A stretch of DNA of 34,587 nt from positions 652,633 to 687,219 of the forward strand of contig NZ_LT706965.1 of NCBI RefSeq assembly GCF_900155535.1. The letters are read 5' to 3'. Below, piece by piece: positions 1 through 8,175 of the stretch. Under the pieces are notes generated by a model. It did no database searches and was not told the origin of the DNA. It worked only from the letters and a program-made list of their open reading frames with translations. Source of the DNA: Corynebacterium urinipleomorphum. Its GTDB lineage: Bacteria; Actinomycetota; Actinomycetes; Mycobacteriales; Mycobacteriaceae. Each line of letters opens with the position of its first letter. Positions within the stretch are counted from its first letter, which is position 1. The translations under genes were made by a program, and so were the position numbers.

Positions 1-1575
1 GGGGGCGGGTGCTGGCGCGGGTGCGCCGATCGTCGGGATGCCCAAGCCGACGCCGACGGGCGCGGTGGTGGGAACCTGGCCGGCCTCGGCGTTGTCGCCG
101 GCGAGCGTGCGGCGGTGGGCGTGGATGCCGGAATCCGCGATGAGGTAGTGCGGGCGCGAATCGGTCACCGTGACGTGCACGATGTCGCCGGGGCGCACCG
201 AGCGGTCGATATTGCCCTCGACGGTGAAGTGGACGAGGCGGCCGTCGCGCGCGCGGCCCGACATGCGGCCGGTGTCCTTCTTGTCGTGCGTCTCCTGGAC
301 GAGGAGCTCCTGCTCCGTGCCCACGAGTTTCGCGTTCTCTTCCCCGCTGATGCGCTCCTGCAGCTCCAGCAGGCGCTCGAAACGCTCCTGGACGACCTTC
401 TTCGGGACCTGCTCCTCCATCGTCGCGGCCGGTGTGCCCGGACGCGGCGAATACTGGAACGTGAAGGCCGAGGTGAAACGCGCCTTTTCGACGACGTCGA
501 GAGTCGCCTGGAAGTCTTCCTCCGTCTCCCCCGGGAAACCGACGATGATGTCGGTAGTGATCGAGGCGTGCGGGAGTTTCTCGCGCACCTCGTCGAGGAT
601 GCCGAGGAATTTCTTCGAGCGGTACGAACGGCGCATGTCCTTGAGCACCTTGTCGGAGCCGGACTGCAGCGGCATGTGCAGCTGCGGGCACACGTTCGGG
701 GTCTCCGCCATCGCGTCGATCACGTCGGAGGTGAACTCCGCCGGGTGGGGCGAGGTGAAGCGGACGCGCTCCAGCCCCTCGATGTCGCCGCAGGCGCGCA
801 GCAGTTTCGAGAACGCCGAGCGATCGCGCTTCATCTCCGGGTCCACGAAGTTCACTCCGTACGCGTTGACGTTCTGCCCCAGCAAGGTCACCTCGGTGAC
901 ACCCTGGTCGACGAGCGCTTTGACCTCCGCGAGAATGTCGCCCGGCCGGCGATCCTGCTCCTTGCCGCGCAGCGACGGCACGATGCAGAACGTGCACGTG
1001 TTGTTGCATCCCACGGACACGGATACCCAGCCAGCGTAGGAGGATTCGCGCTTAGCCGGAAGAACGGACGGGAAGTGCTCAAGGGACTCGACGACCTCGA
1101 CCTGCGCTTCCTCGCTCACGCGTGCTCGGTCAAGCAGTGCGGGCAGTGCCGCCATGTTGTGGGTGCCGAACACGGCGTCGACCCACGGCGCTTTCTCAAT
1201 GACCGTGTCGCGGTCCTTCTGTGCCAAGCAGCCCCCGACGGCGATCTGCATGCCGGGGTGGTTTCGCTTCACTTCGCGCAGCTGGCCGAGCGTACCGTAG
1301 AGACGCTGGTCGGCGTTCTCGCGTACGGCACACGTGTTGAAGACAACGAGGTCCGGTTCCGCGTCTGCGGCGGCAGCCTCGTACCCCGCGTCCTCGAGCA
1401 GACCGGACAAACGCTCGGAATCGTGAACGTTCATCTGGCAGCCGAAGGTGCGCACCTCGTACGTGCGCGGGACACCGTCTGCCCCGACCGCCGCGTTCAC
1501 GGCGGATTCCGGGGACGCCGAGTGAGCAGTTGCTGTCGCCTGTGTCGCTGTCGTCGCTGAAGTCGCTGTCGTCAC
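1..1575 (-). CDS. miaB: MiaB, tRNA 2-methylthio-N6-dimethylallyladenosine synthase (3' end outside window)
   Basis: Radical-SAM methylthiotransferase that converts i6A37 to ms2i6A37 in tRNAs reading UNN codons. The reverse-strand frame stays open to base 1, so the C-terminus is missing. The N-terminal MTTase domain has its three cluster cysteines in FGCQMN, NTCAVRE and GGCLAQK. The radical-SAM CxxxCxxC motif reads GCNNTCTFC (about bases 980-1010). A TRAM-like RNA-binding segment ([20 protein letters not shown]) follows. After it comes a low-complexity tail ending in Ala-Pro repeats at the window edge. I chose GTG at 1575 because a TACACT hexamer lies 8 nt upstream, fitting leaderless transcription; this start gives a Thr/Ala-rich N-terminus of about 35 residues. 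A GTG near 1503 is the alternative. Divergent from gluB. Confidence 0.93.
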   Translation of the reverse strand, partial: MTTATSATTATQATATAHSASPESAVNAAVGADGVPRTYEVRTFGCQMNVHDSERLSGLLEDAGYEAAAADAEPDLVVFNTCAVRENADQRLYGTLGQLREVKRNHPGMQIAVGGCLAQKDRDTVIEKAPWVDAVFGTHNMAALPALLDRARVSEEAQVEVVESLEHFPSVLPAKRESSYAGWVSVSVGCNNTCTFCIVPSLRGKEQDRRPGDILAEVKALVDQGVTEVTLLGQNVNAYGVNFVDPEMKRDRSAFSKLLRACGDIEGLERVRFTSPHPAEFTSDVIDAMAETPNVCPQLHMPLQSGSDKVLKDMRRSYRSKKFLGILDEVREKLPHASITTDIIVGFPGETEEDFQATLDVVEKARFTSAFTFQYSPRPGTPAATMEEQVPKKVVQERFERLLELQERISGEENAKLVGTEQELLVQETHDKKDTGRMSGRARDGRLVHFTVEGNIDRSVRPGDIVHVTVTDSRPHYLIADSGIHAHRRTLAGDNAEAGQVPTTAPVGVGLGIPTIGAPAPAPAP

Positions 1576-1583
1576 GGTGCACA

Positions 1584-1589
1584 AGTGTA
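1584..1589 (-). promoter_or_regulatory. Putative -10 of leaderless miaB promoter
   Basis: TACACT, 8 nt before the GTG start of miaB, so transcription would begin at or next to the start codon. No convincing -35 or Shine-Dalgarno sequence is visible. Confidence 0.45.
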
Positions 1590-1617
1590 TTGCCCGCCAT
1601 GGCCAAGACATAACTGC

Positions 1618-1691
1618 TTGAACATGAGTGGAGCACGGTAATCTGAAGTCCAGTCCTAGGGTGCCCGAGCACCAGCCCCGCAAAGGGAGGC
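1618..1691 (+). promoter_or_regulatory. Putative gluB promoter and ribosome binding site
   Basis: TTGAAC (1618-1623) and TAATCT (1639-1644) are separated by 15 nt, short but usable. A leader of about 45 nt follows and ends in a strong purine-rich Shine-Dalgarno (AAAGGGAGG, about 1682-1690) just before ATG 1696. Unlike many neighbours, this gene has a normal leader. Confidence 0.4.
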
Positions 1692-1695
1692 AGCC

Positions 1696-2592
1696 ATGTC
1701 CATCACCACGCGTCGCCGTGCAGCGTTCATTCTCTTCGGAGCGGCGGCGAGCGCCACGCTCGCAGCATGCAGCGCTTCTCCCGCAAGCGATTCAAACGGG
1801 AGTTTGCTGGAGAGCATCGAAAACGGCGACGTGACCGTCGGGGCGGCGTTCACGAACCCTGGCTTGAACTTCCGCAACGAGAACGGCAGCGTCGCGGGTT
1901 TGGACACGGACGTCGCCGAATACGTGATCAACACGATTGCCGACGAGAACGGCTGGCGCCACCCCCAAATACAGTGGCGGCACGTCCCCAACGGCCAGCG
2001 CGCCGACATGCTCAACCATGCGTACGTGGACATGGTCGCTTCGACCTACTCCATGAATCAGGAACGCGCTGCGAGAACAGCATTCGCCGGCCCCTACCTG
2101 CTCACCCACCAGGCGCTACTGGTGCGCGACGGGGCGGACGAGTTCTCCGACGTGGAATCGTGGGGCGGACGCAGCTTGTGCTTCGTCACCGGCACAACAG
2201 CGGCTGGGACGATCAAGACGAAACTGCCAGATGCCGTGCTCGAGGAGTACGACTCTTACGATGCCTGTTTGAACGCCCTGCGCAACGGCCACGTCGAGGC
2301 GGTGACAACCGACGCGGCGATCCTTGAAGGCTTCGAAGCACGGGAGCCGGACGTGTTCAACGTGGTCCCGCTCGAGGTGGACGGGCACCCGCTTACCGAC
2401 GAGCACTACGGCCTTGGCCTCCGCGACAACGACGAGGCGACGATCAGGGCTGTCAACAACGCCCTGAAGCAGATGTACGAGGATGGTTCTTTCGACAGGT
2501 TCGTCACCCAGAACCTGCAGGCAGACCCTGACTCGATGAGGGATACGCCTGGTGATGTTTCTTTCCTAGACGCCGAGAACGACAAGAAATAA
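1696..2592 (+). CDS. gluB: GluB-type glutamate/amino-acid solute-binding lipoprotein, orphan
   Basis: Periplasmic-type solute-binding protein family 3, 298 aa. A lipoprotein signal peptide (RRR, then a hydrophobic core, lipobox LAAC) puts the lipidated cysteine at residue 25. The mature protein has corynebacterial GluB hallmarks: SxAGLDxDVAEYV near the start, [13 protein letters not shown] in the hinge region and [10 protein letters not shown] at the C-terminus, all recalled from C. glutamicum GluB. In C. glutamicum, GluB works with ATPase GluA and permeases GluC and GluD, encoded in one operon between miaB and recX. Here the same slot holds only gluB; recX follows convergently 22 bp downstream. 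It may use a permease encoded elsewhere or act as a sensor. The family call is firm; glutamate specificity is inferred from resemblance. Confidence 0.85.
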   Translation: MSITTRRRAAFILFGAAASATLAACSASPASDSNGSLLESIENGDVTVGAAFTNPGLNFRNENGSVAGLDTDVAEYVINTIADENGWRHPQIQWRHVPNGQRADMLNHAYVDMVASTYSMNQERAARTAFAGPYLLTHQALLVRDGADEFSDVESWGGRSLCFVTGTTAAGTIKTKLPDAVLEEYDSYDACLNALRNGHVEAVTTDAAILEGFEAREPDVFNVVPLEVDGHPLTDEHYGLGLRDNDEATIRAVNNALKQMYEDGSFDRFVTQNLQADPDSMRDTPGDVSFLDAENDKK

Positions 2593-2614
2593 GCGGGACC
2601 GCGTGACGCCGGCG

Positions 2615-3244
2615 CTACGGCTCGGCGAGTTCCTCGCAGCGTGAGTCGAGGGCTTCCCGTGCTATCTGAAGCGCCATCGCCTGCGGGAACCCACGGCGCG
2701 CCAGCACCCCGACGATGCGGCGCAATTCCTTGTCGCGGGCCGACCTGTCAGCAGGAACAGTCTTAACGCTGCGCGCCTTCTTCCGGGCTAGTTCTCGGGC
2801 GAGCTCGCGCTCGTCCGACTCGTCGATCTGCTCAAGGGCGCTTTCACGGTCGGCGGCGGAGACGCCTTTGTCCTGTAATTCGCGTCTGAGCACCGTCGTG
2901 GATTTCCCCCGGCGTTCGAAACGCTGGCGCACCCATTCGCGGGCGAAGGCTTCGTCGTCGATCAGGCCGGAACGCGTAAGGGAGTCGAGAACATCGTCTA
3001 CGAGATCAGGGTCGGGACCGTCCTCCCCTTCTTTCACCCGACGGGGATCAAGGAGGCGTTCCCGGAGCTCGTGGCGCGAGCGGGAGCGCTGGTCCAGCAG
3101 ACGCAGGGCTCGCTCCCGCACTTTCGCGGCGGCCTTCTCGTACTCGTGGTCGATCAGGCCCGGTCCCTCATCGGCCGCGTACGCGTCGAGAGCTTCTTGT
3201 AGTTTGCGGAGTTTCTCCGGGTCCGGTTCACGCCGCTGCGGCAT
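2615..3244 (-). CDS. recX: RecX, regulatory protein of RecA
   Basis: Small helical modulator that binds and restrains RecA filaments. 209 aa, within the actinobacterial range. RecX-family signatures are visible: LLDQRSRSRHELRERL, then GLIDDEAFAREWVRQR, then a C-terminal repeat ending ARRGFPQAMALQIARE. The N-terminal 40 residues are charged (PEKLRKLQEALDAYAADEG) and probably not part of the core fold. It starts 6 bp after the recA stop codon, so it is expected to share the recA transcript and SOS induction. It ends convergent with gluB, and I see no strong terminator in the 22-bp gap. Confidence 0.93.
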   Translation of the reverse strand: MPQRREPDPEKLRKLQEALDAYAADEGPGLIDHEYEKAAAKVRERALRLLDQRSRSRHELRERLLDPRRVKEGEDGPDPDLVDDVLDSLTRSGLIDDEAFAREWVRQRFERRGKSTTVLRRELQDKGVSAADRESALEQIDESDERELARELARKKARSVKTVPADRSARDKELRRIVGVLARRGFPQAMALQIAREALDSRCEELAEP

Positions 3245-3250
3245 AAGTGG

Positions 3251-4372
3251 TTAGCTCTCTGCCCCTGCGGCCGCGTCATCGTCTTCGTCGTCGAAGTCGA
3301 TGTTGGGCACCATGTCGATGGCTTCGTCGCTCAACTCGTCGTCCTTGCCGGCGAATTCGCCGACGCCGAGCTTTTCAAAGATCTTCTGCTCCAGCTCGTT
3401 CGCCAGATCTGGGTTCTCTTTGAGGAAGAGCCGGACCTTCTCCTTGCCCTGCCCCAGCTGGTCGCCTTCGTACGTGAACCAAGAACCGGATTTCTTGATC
3501 ACGCCGTTGTCCACGCCCATGTCGATGATGGAGGATTCCCGCGAAATGCCCTCGCCGTACATGATGTCGAACTCGGCGATCTTGAACGGCGGCGAGACCT
3601 TGTTCTTCACCACTTTGAGGCGGGTGCGGTTACCGATCGAATCTTGACCGTCCTTCAGTGTCTGGATGCGGCGCACATCGCAGCGCACCGACGAATAGAA
3701 CTTCAGTGCCTTACCACCGGTGGTGGTCTCCGGGGACCCGAACATGACGCCGATCTTCTCGCGCAGCTGGTTGATGAAGATGGCTGTGGTGCCGGAGTTG
3801 TACAGCGCACCGGTCATCTTGCGCAGCGCCTGGGACATGAGGCGCGCTTGGAGGCCGACGTGGCTGTCGCCCATCTCACCCTCAATCTCGGCCTTCGGTG
3901 TCAGGGCGGCCACCGAGTCGATGACGATCATGTCGATCGCGCCGGAGCGCACGAGCATGTCGGCGATCTCGAGTGCCTGCTCACCGGTGTCCGGCTGGGA
4001 CACCAGCAGATTGTCGGTGTCCACGCCCAGCTTCTTGGCGTACTCGGGGTCGAGCGCGTGCTCCGCGTCGATGAAAGCGGCGATGCCGCCCGCCTTCTGC
4101 GCCTGCGCGATGGCGTGCAGCGCCACCGTGGTCTTACCGGAAGATTCCGGGCCGTAGATCTCCACGATGCGGCCGCGCGGCCAGCCGCCGATGCCTAAGG
4201 CGACGTCGATCGCCGTGTTGCCGGACGAGATGGACTGGATCGGCGGGCGCTTCTCGTCGCCCAAGCGCATGATGGCACCTTTACCGTAGTCCTTCTCGAT
4301 CATCGCCATTGCCGCGTCAAGCGCGTTTTGGCGGTCATTCGCAGCGGAGGCAGCTTTCTTCTTCGTTGCCAT
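3251..4372 (-). CDS. recA: RecA recombinase
   Basis: ATP-dependent strand-exchange protein and LexA co-protease. 373 aa, with no intein: the Walker A motif GPESSGKT (about residues 74-81) is uninterrupted. Walker B ([10 protein letters not shown]), the L1/L2 region ([19 protein letters not shown] ... [19 protein letters not shown]) and an acidic C-terminal tail ([15 protein letters not shown]) are all present. ATG 4372 is preceded by a purine-rich Shine-Dalgarno (GAAAGGAAAGG). The leader/promoter region of 164 bp carries a LexA-like box. Followed by recX 6 bp downstream. Confidence 0.98.
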   Translation of the reverse strand: MATKKKAASAANDRQNALDAAMAMIEKDYGKGAIMRLGDEKRPPIQSISSGNTAIDVALGIGGWPRGRIVEIYGPESSGKTTVALHAIAQAQKAGGIAAFIDAEHALDPEYAKKLGVDTDNLLVSQPDTGEQALEIADMLVRSGAIDMIVIDSVAALTPKAEIEGEMGDSHVGLQARLMSQALRKMTGALYNSGTTAIFINQLREKIGVMFGSPETTTGGKALKFYSSVRCDVRRIQTLKDGQDSIGNRTRLKVVKNKVSPPFKIAEFDIMYGEGISRESSIIDMGVDNGVIKKSGSWFTYEGDQLGQGKEKVRLFLKENPDLANELEQKIFEKLGVGEFAGKDDELSDEAIDMVPNIDFDDEDDDAAAGAES

Positions 4373-4505
4373 GGCGTGGTTCCTTTCCTTTCGTGCGTAC
4401 CCGGACGTAAGTGGGGCGAATCAGTCTCATTGAATTAGACCGCGTTCACCCGCGCCCGGTTCCCCATTCACTGAAAATCACACTAGTGGGGTCCGCGACA
4501 CCACC

Positions 4506-4533
4506 TTCGAACATACACGCACGAATGTTCGAA
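4506..4533. promoter_or_regulatory. Inverted repeat with candidate LexA (SOS) box upstream of recA
   Basis: TTCGAACAT (4506-4514) and ATGTTCGAA (4525-4533) form a perfect 9-bp inverted repeat with a 10-bp spacer. Within it, bases 4517-4532 match the actinobacterial SOS consensus TCGAAC-N4-GTTCGA at 10 of 12 positions, with a perfect right half. A possible recA -10 (TAGTGT, reverse strand, 4485-4480) lies downstream, leaving about 107 nt of leader to the recA ATG. LexA control of recA is established in the group; this exact site is inferred. Confidence 0.5.
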
Positions 4534-4536
4534 TAG

Positions 4537-4752
4537 TTATTCGCTCGGACGGTCGATCCCCAGTCGACGCTCCTCGGGGATGTCGAAGGCATCGCACAGG
4601 CGGTCCCACACGATGCGGGGGTCCACGCCGGCGTCGATAAGCTCGCCTGCCGTCTTCCCCTCACCGGGGAAAACGTGCGAGGACACGACCCATTGCCCTT
4701 TCGCGTCGCCGAATTCGTCCTCGACGAGTTGGTGGAATTCCGTCAAACGCAT
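4537..4752 (-). CDS. DUF3046 family protein
   Basis: Short acidic protein of 71 aa, function unknown. The whole length fits the DUF3046 family (MRLTEFHQLVEDEFG at the N-terminus; VDPRIVWDRLCDAFDIPEERRLG at the C-terminus), which in actinobacteria is habitually encoded just upstream of recA, as here. A TAAGCT hexamer lies 7 nt before the ATG, so the mRNA is probably leaderless. The stop codon is next to the recA SOS-like box, so read-through into recA is possible. No catalytic residues can be assigned. Confidence 0.85.
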   Translation of the reverse strand: MRLTEFHQLVEDEFGDAKGQWVVSSHVFPGEGKTAGELIDAGVDPRIVWDRLCDAFDIPEERRLGIDRPSE

Positions 4753-4759
4753 GCGCCCC

Positions 4760-4765
4760 AGCTTA
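4760..4765 (-). promoter_or_regulatory. Putative -10 of leaderless DUF3046 promoter
   Basis: TAAGCT, 7 nt before ATG 4752; transcription would start at the A of the ATG. Confidence 0.4.
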
Positions 4766-4800
4766 CGCGCGCCTGAAGCACGCTTATCGACGCCTCACCC

Positions 4801-4838
4801 AGCCCCCAATTGAACACCGTTCAATTGGGGGCTACTGT
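4801..4838 (+). promoter_or_regulatory. bioY promoter inside a perfect palindrome; candidate BioQ operator
   Basis: Two 15-bp arms (4801-4815 and 4819-4833) are perfect inverted repeats around a 3-nt centre. The core, TGAAC-ACC-GTTCA (4811-4823), fits the TGAAC-N3-GTTAC-like operator known for the TetR-type biotin repressor BioQ of corynebacteria and mycobacteria. The promoter overlaps it: -35 TTGAAC (4810-4815), 17-nt spacer, -10 TACTGT (4833-4838), then 7 nt to ATG 4846. A repressor bound here would block RNA polymerase. The transcript should be leaderless. Confidence 0.75.
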
Positions 4839-4845
4839 TTCCTCC

Positions 4846-5430
4846 ATGACTACTTCACGCACTTCGGGCGCACGCGGTACAAGCGCCGCTACCGATATCG
4901 CTTACATCGCGGTTTTCGCCGCCCTCATCTGTGTGCTCGGTTTCGTGGCCATCCCGGTCGGCTCCGCTGGTGTGCCGATCGTGCTGCAAAATGTGGCCAC
5001 GATCCTCGCTGGCCTCGTTCTTGGCGGACGACGCGGATTCCTGGCCACCGGCCTCTTCCTCCTCATCAGCGTTGCTTTCCCCGTCCTCGCCGGCGGCCGC
5101 ACCCTCATCCAAGCCTTCTCCGGCCCGACCATCGGCTATCTTCTCGGCTATCTGCTCGGAGCAGGTGCCGCCGGCTACATCGCTTACCGTGCCCCGCGCA
5201 ACAACAAACTCGCCATGGTGGGAATGTTCTTCCTTGGCGGCATCGTTGCTGTGCTGCTGCAATACTTCTTCGGCGCGCTAGGACTCATGTGGCGCGCGGA
5301 CATGGGCTTGGGCCCGGCCATTGCAGCTCAGCTTCCCTTCATTCTGCCGGGCATCGCCAAGCTCGCCGTGATGGTCGCGATCGCGTTCGCCGTCCACTCG
5401 GCGTTCCCGCAGCTGCGCAACACGCGGTAG
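4846..5430 (+). CDS. bioY: BioY, biotin-binding S component of ECF transporter
   Basis: Membrane protein that captures biotin for the energy-coupling-factor importer. 194 aa from ATG 4846, with about six hydrophobic segments. BioY-family features include IPVGSAGVPIVLQN early on, GLVLGGRRGFLATGLFLL in the middle and FSGPTIGYLLGY. I chose ATG 4846 over an upstream in-frame start near 4810, because that start lies inside the promoter palindrome and the -10 hexamer ends 7 nt before 4846. First gene of bioY-bioM-bioN, with 9 bp to bioM. Regulation by biotin through a BioQ-like repressor is likely. Confidence 0.93.
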   Translation: MTTSRTSGARGTSAATDIAYIAVFAALICVLGFVAIPVGSAGVPIVLQNVATILAGLVLGGRRGFLATGLFLLISVAFPVLAGGRTLIQAFSGPTIGYLLGYLLGAGAAGYIAYRAPRNNKLAMVGMFFLGGIVAVLLQYFFGALGLMWRADMGLGPAIAAQLPFILPGIAKLAVMVAIAFAVHSAFPQLRNTR

Positions 5431-5439
5431 CCTCGCGCT

Positions 5440-6174
5440 GTGCCCAACATTTCCTTCGACCGCGCCAGCGTCGCATACGATTCCGACGTCATTCTGCAAC
5501 CGCAGACCTTCGAGTTGTCTGAGCAGCGCATCGGGATCATCGGGTCGAACGGCTCCGGGAAATCCACACTGGTGAGGATGATCAACGGCCTCATCGAACC
5601 GTCCTCAGGCACTGTCCGTTATAACGGTCTCGACGTAGCCAAGCACGGCAAAGCGGTCCGCCGTAAAGTCGGATTCATTTTCTCCGACGCCGAAGCCCAG
5701 ATTGTCATGCCGCGGGTGCGCGACGACATCGCGTTTTCTCTGCGCCGGTTCAAACTGCCCAAGGCTGAGGTGAATGCGCGCGTGGACGACATGCTCCACC
5801 GCTTCGGTCTCGCGGACCGAGCCGAGAACTCGCCTCACACCCTCTCCGGCGGGGAGAAACAAATGCTCGCTTTGGCCGCTGTGCTGGTGATCGAACCGGA
5901 GACGATCATCGCCGACGAGCCCACCACCCTGCTGGATATGCGCAACCGCCGCCGCATTATCCGTGAGCTGACGTCGCTGGAACAGCAGGTCATCGTCGTC
6001 ACCCACGACATTGAGATGCTCGCGGATTTCGACCGCGTCTTGTGCGTCAACGACAGCGACATCGTGTTCGACGGTCCCCCGCGCGATGCCATCGCGTTTT
6101 ACACAGACCTCATGGACCGTCTCGACGCAGAAGGCACACCTGGTGGCAACTACACCGACGGACCGGGGTTCTGA
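5440..6174 (+). CDS. bioM: BioM, ECF transporter ATPase
   Basis: ATP-binding subunit (A component) powering biotin uptake with BioY and BioN. 244 aa, GTG start. ABC motifs in order: Walker A GSNGSGKST (about residues 35-43), Q-loop region (DAEAQIVMPRVRDDI), signature LSGGEKQ, Walker B TIIADEPT, and the switch histidine in VVTHDIEML. The hydrophilic C-terminal tail (DRLDAEGTPGGNYTDGPGF) has no recognised role. It sits 9 bp after bioY and 2 bp before bioN, so the three are co-transcribed. Confidence 0.93.
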   Translation: MPNISFDRASVAYDSDVILQPQTFELSEQRIGIIGSNGSGKSTLVRMINGLIEPSSGTVRYNGLDVAKHGKAVRRKVGFIFSDAEAQIVMPRVRDDIAFSLRRFKLPKAEVNARVDDMLHRFGLADRAENSPHTLSGGEKQMLALAAVLVIEPETIIADEPTTLLDMRNRRRIIRELTSLEQQVIVVTHDIEMLADFDRVLCVNDSDIVFDGPPRDAIAFYTDLMDRLDAEGTPGGNYTDGPGF

Positions 6175-6176
6175 CA

Positions 6177-6794
6177 GTGCGAATCCGAGAGCTGCCCATG
6201 GGCGTGTACGTACCCGGCTCCACGCTCATCCACCGGACACCGCCATCGGTGAAATTCGTGGCACTGCTCCTGTTCATCGTCCTGATCACAGCATTGCCCA
6301 CCCGCCCCGTGCATACGATAGCTGCGGCAGCGAGCGTAGGAGTCCTGTACGCGGTCGCGCAGATTCCGTTCCGCACTGCCGTCAGGCAAGTCGCGCCCAT
6401 CCTCCCTTTCATGGTGTTCATCGGCGCCTTCCTGTGGTGGCAGAACGGCTTTGACAGCATGCTCGTCACCGTCTTCGGCCTCATGGCGGCGCTCATGGCG
6501 GCAACCCTGTTCACGCTGACCACGACGATTGAAGCTCTCATGGAGGCCCTGGAAACCAGTATGGCCCCGTTACAGCGCATCGGCGTCCCCGTGGACACCG
6601 TCAGCCTGGCAATCGCGCTGACCATTCGGCAGATTCCCGTGCTCCTCGGCACAGCTAACGAGTCCCTGGACGCGCGAAAGGCCAGGGGCGCGAATCTGTC
6701 GCTCCTGGCCTTCGGCACACCGCTGGTCATCCGCAGCGTACGCCACGCTCAATTGACGGGCGAAGCGCTAATGGCGCGCGGTGCGGTGGATTAA
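6177..6794 (+). CDS. bioN: BioN, ECF transporter transmembrane T component
   Basis: Membrane coupling subunit that links BioM ATP hydrolysis to BioY. 205 aa from GTG 6177, 2 nt after the bioM stop; ATG 6198 is an alternative start. Four to five hydrophobic helices are followed by the two Ala-Arg-Gly coupling motifs typical of EcfT proteins, KARGANL and MARGAVD, the second at the extreme C-terminus. The N-terminus MGVYVPGSTLIHRTPPSVKF is typical of T components. Ends convergent with pspA, only 9 bp away. Confidence 0.92.
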   Translation: MRIRELPMGVYVPGSTLIHRTPPSVKFVALLLFIVLITALPTRPVHTIAAAASVGVLYAVAQIPFRTAVRQVAPILPFMVFIGAFLWWQNGFDSMLVTVFGLMAALMAATLFTLTTTIEALMEALETSMAPLQRIGVPVDTVSLAIALTIRQIPVLLGTANESLDARKARGANLSLLAFGTPLVIRSVRHAQLTGEALMARGAVD

Positions 6795-6803
6795 CGCACC
6801 GTT

Positions 6804-7661
6804 TTAGCGCTCGCCGCGCAGCTCGCGCATGCGGGCCGCCACAGCGTCCTTATCCACCTCGGAGTAGCTCGCGGCGGACGCGGAATCGCTGGAGGAAAAG
6901 GAGTTGCCCTGCTCGATCGCCGGCTTCTGGCCGGATTCGAGCTGGCCGCCCATCTCGGCGCGGATCTGCTCGAGGCGGTTGTGGCCGGCCATCTGGATAC
7001 CTGCCTGCTCCACCTCGGCCATGCGGCCCTGAACGGAGTTCTGGGCGAGCTCGGCCTGGCCGAGAGCGTTGGAGTAGCGGCGCTCGATCTTCTCGCGAAC
7101 CTGGTCCAGGTTCGGCTGGTTTCCACCCGTGATCGAGTTCATGGACTGCAGGGACTCGGCGACTTTCTCCTGCATCTTGGCCTGCTCGAGCTGGGACAGA
7201 AGCTTGGAACGCTCCGCGACCTGCTGCTGCAGCTTCATGGAGTTGCGCTCCACAGCCTGCTTCGCCTGCTCCGCCTGCTGGAGAGCCTGGTCGTGGAGAG
7301 CCTTCGTGTCCTCCACGCCCTGCTCCGCGGTGACAAGCTGAGCGGCGAATGCCTCGGCGGCGTTCTCGTACTCGGTGGCCTTAGCATTATCGCCCTGGGC
7401 ACGGGATTTATCGGCGAGCTGCAGCGCCTGCTTGGTGTTGGCCTGCAGCTTCTCCACGTCGGCGAGACGGCGGTTGAGCTGCATCTCCAGCTGACGCTGG
7501 TTGCCGATCACGGCGGCGGCCTGCTGGGAGAGCTCTTGGTGCTGGCGCTGGGCCTCACCGATGGCCTGCTCGATCTGAATCTTCGGATCGGCATTCTCCT
7601 CAATCTTGTTGTCGAAGAGGGCCATCAGGTAATTCCAGAATTTGCTGAACGGATTAGCCAT
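6804..7661 (-). CDS. pspA: PspA/IM30 family membrane-stress protein
   Basis: Peripheral membrane-remodelling protein that protects the cytoplasmic membrane. 285 aa, almost entirely alpha-helical coiled coil, rich in Gln, Ala and Glu. The N-terminus [20 protein letters not shown] looks like the amphipathic helix that binds lipid. [11 protein letters not shown] segment and a long heptad region (residues about 30-220) follow, then a Ser-rich linker and a charged C-terminal tail. A SD-like GAAAGG lies upstream of ATG 7661. The clgR gene lies 106 bp upstream on the same strand, as in mycobacteria, where ClgR activates pspA; such control is inferred here. Confidence 0.9.
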   Translation of the reverse strand: MANPFSKFWNYLMALFDNKIEENADPKIQIEQAIGEAQRQHQELSQQAAAVIGNQRQLEMQLNRRLADVEKLQANTKQALQLADKSRAQGDNAKATEYENAAEAFAAQLVTAEQGVEDTKALHDQALQQAEQAKQAVERNSMKLQQQVAERSKLLSQLEQAKMQEKVAESLQSMNSITGGNQPNLDQVREKIERRYSNALGQAELAQNSVQGRMAEVEQAGIQMAGHNRLEQIRAEMGGQLESGQKPAIEQGNSFSSSDSASAASYSEVDKDAVAARMRELRGER

Positions 7662-7767
7662 GGTCGAGAATTTCGCCTTTCTACAGCGTGGAGTTTCACC
7701 ACGTCACATGATTCGTCGCTAACGGTTCAATGGTAGCGGAGCAGGGCAGGCCGTGTGGGGCGGCCGC

Positions 7768-8175
7768 TTAGACCTCGGCGGCCGCTGGAGGGGTCTGGGC
7801 CAGCTCGTCCTCCATCGCCTGAAGCGAGAGGTTGGCGGCTGCTTCCAGCAGCAGTTCCGACACAGTGGTGTCCAGCGCGACGCACACGGCAGCGAGGAGC
7901 TCTGACGAGACTTCCTTGCGGCCGCGTTCCAGCTCAGAGATGTAGCCGGGCGAGACACGCGCCTCGGCAGCGAGCTCTCGCAGGGTCACGCCCTTATCCG
8001 CGCGGAAAGCACGCAGTGACATCCCGAGAGCCTCGCGCAACAGCGGCTCGCGCACCCGTGTCTTCGTTGCAGGAGTAGCAGCCGACGGGGCGTTGTTCTG
8101 GGCAGAATCCGCAGAGCGGGTCGCCGGGGTGGGCTGGTAATTGAGCGTCGTTGTAGTTGCCATCACGTCGTTCAA
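7768..8175 (-). CDS. clgR: ClgR-type XRE-family transcriptional regulator
   Basis: Helix-turn-helix activator of clp protease and envelope-stress genes in actinobacteria. 135 aa: a disordered Thr/Ala/Pro-rich N-terminus (about 40 residues), then the XRE domain (MSLRAFRADKGVTLRELAAE, with recognition region ARVSPGYISELERGRKEVSS), then a C-terminal helix. I chose TTG 8175 because GGAGG lies 9 nt upstream. This start overlaps the cinA stop codon as TTGA, suggesting translational coupling; GTG 8166 and ATG 8163 are in frame but too far from that site. The gene order pgsA-cinA-clgR-pspA supports the ClgR assignment. Confidence 0.9.
   Translation of the reverse strand: MNDVMATTTTLNYQPTPATRSADSAQNNAPSAATPATKTRVREPLLREALGMSLRAFRADKGVTLRELAAEARVSPGYISELERGRKEVSSELLAAVCVALDTTVSELLLEAAANLSLQAMEDELAQTPPAAAEV

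Noticed and set aside
115..1560. A 481-codon plus-strand open frame opposite miaB
   Set aside because: The reverse strand carries all MiaB cysteine motifs in one frame; the plus frame has no motif or ribosome binding site.
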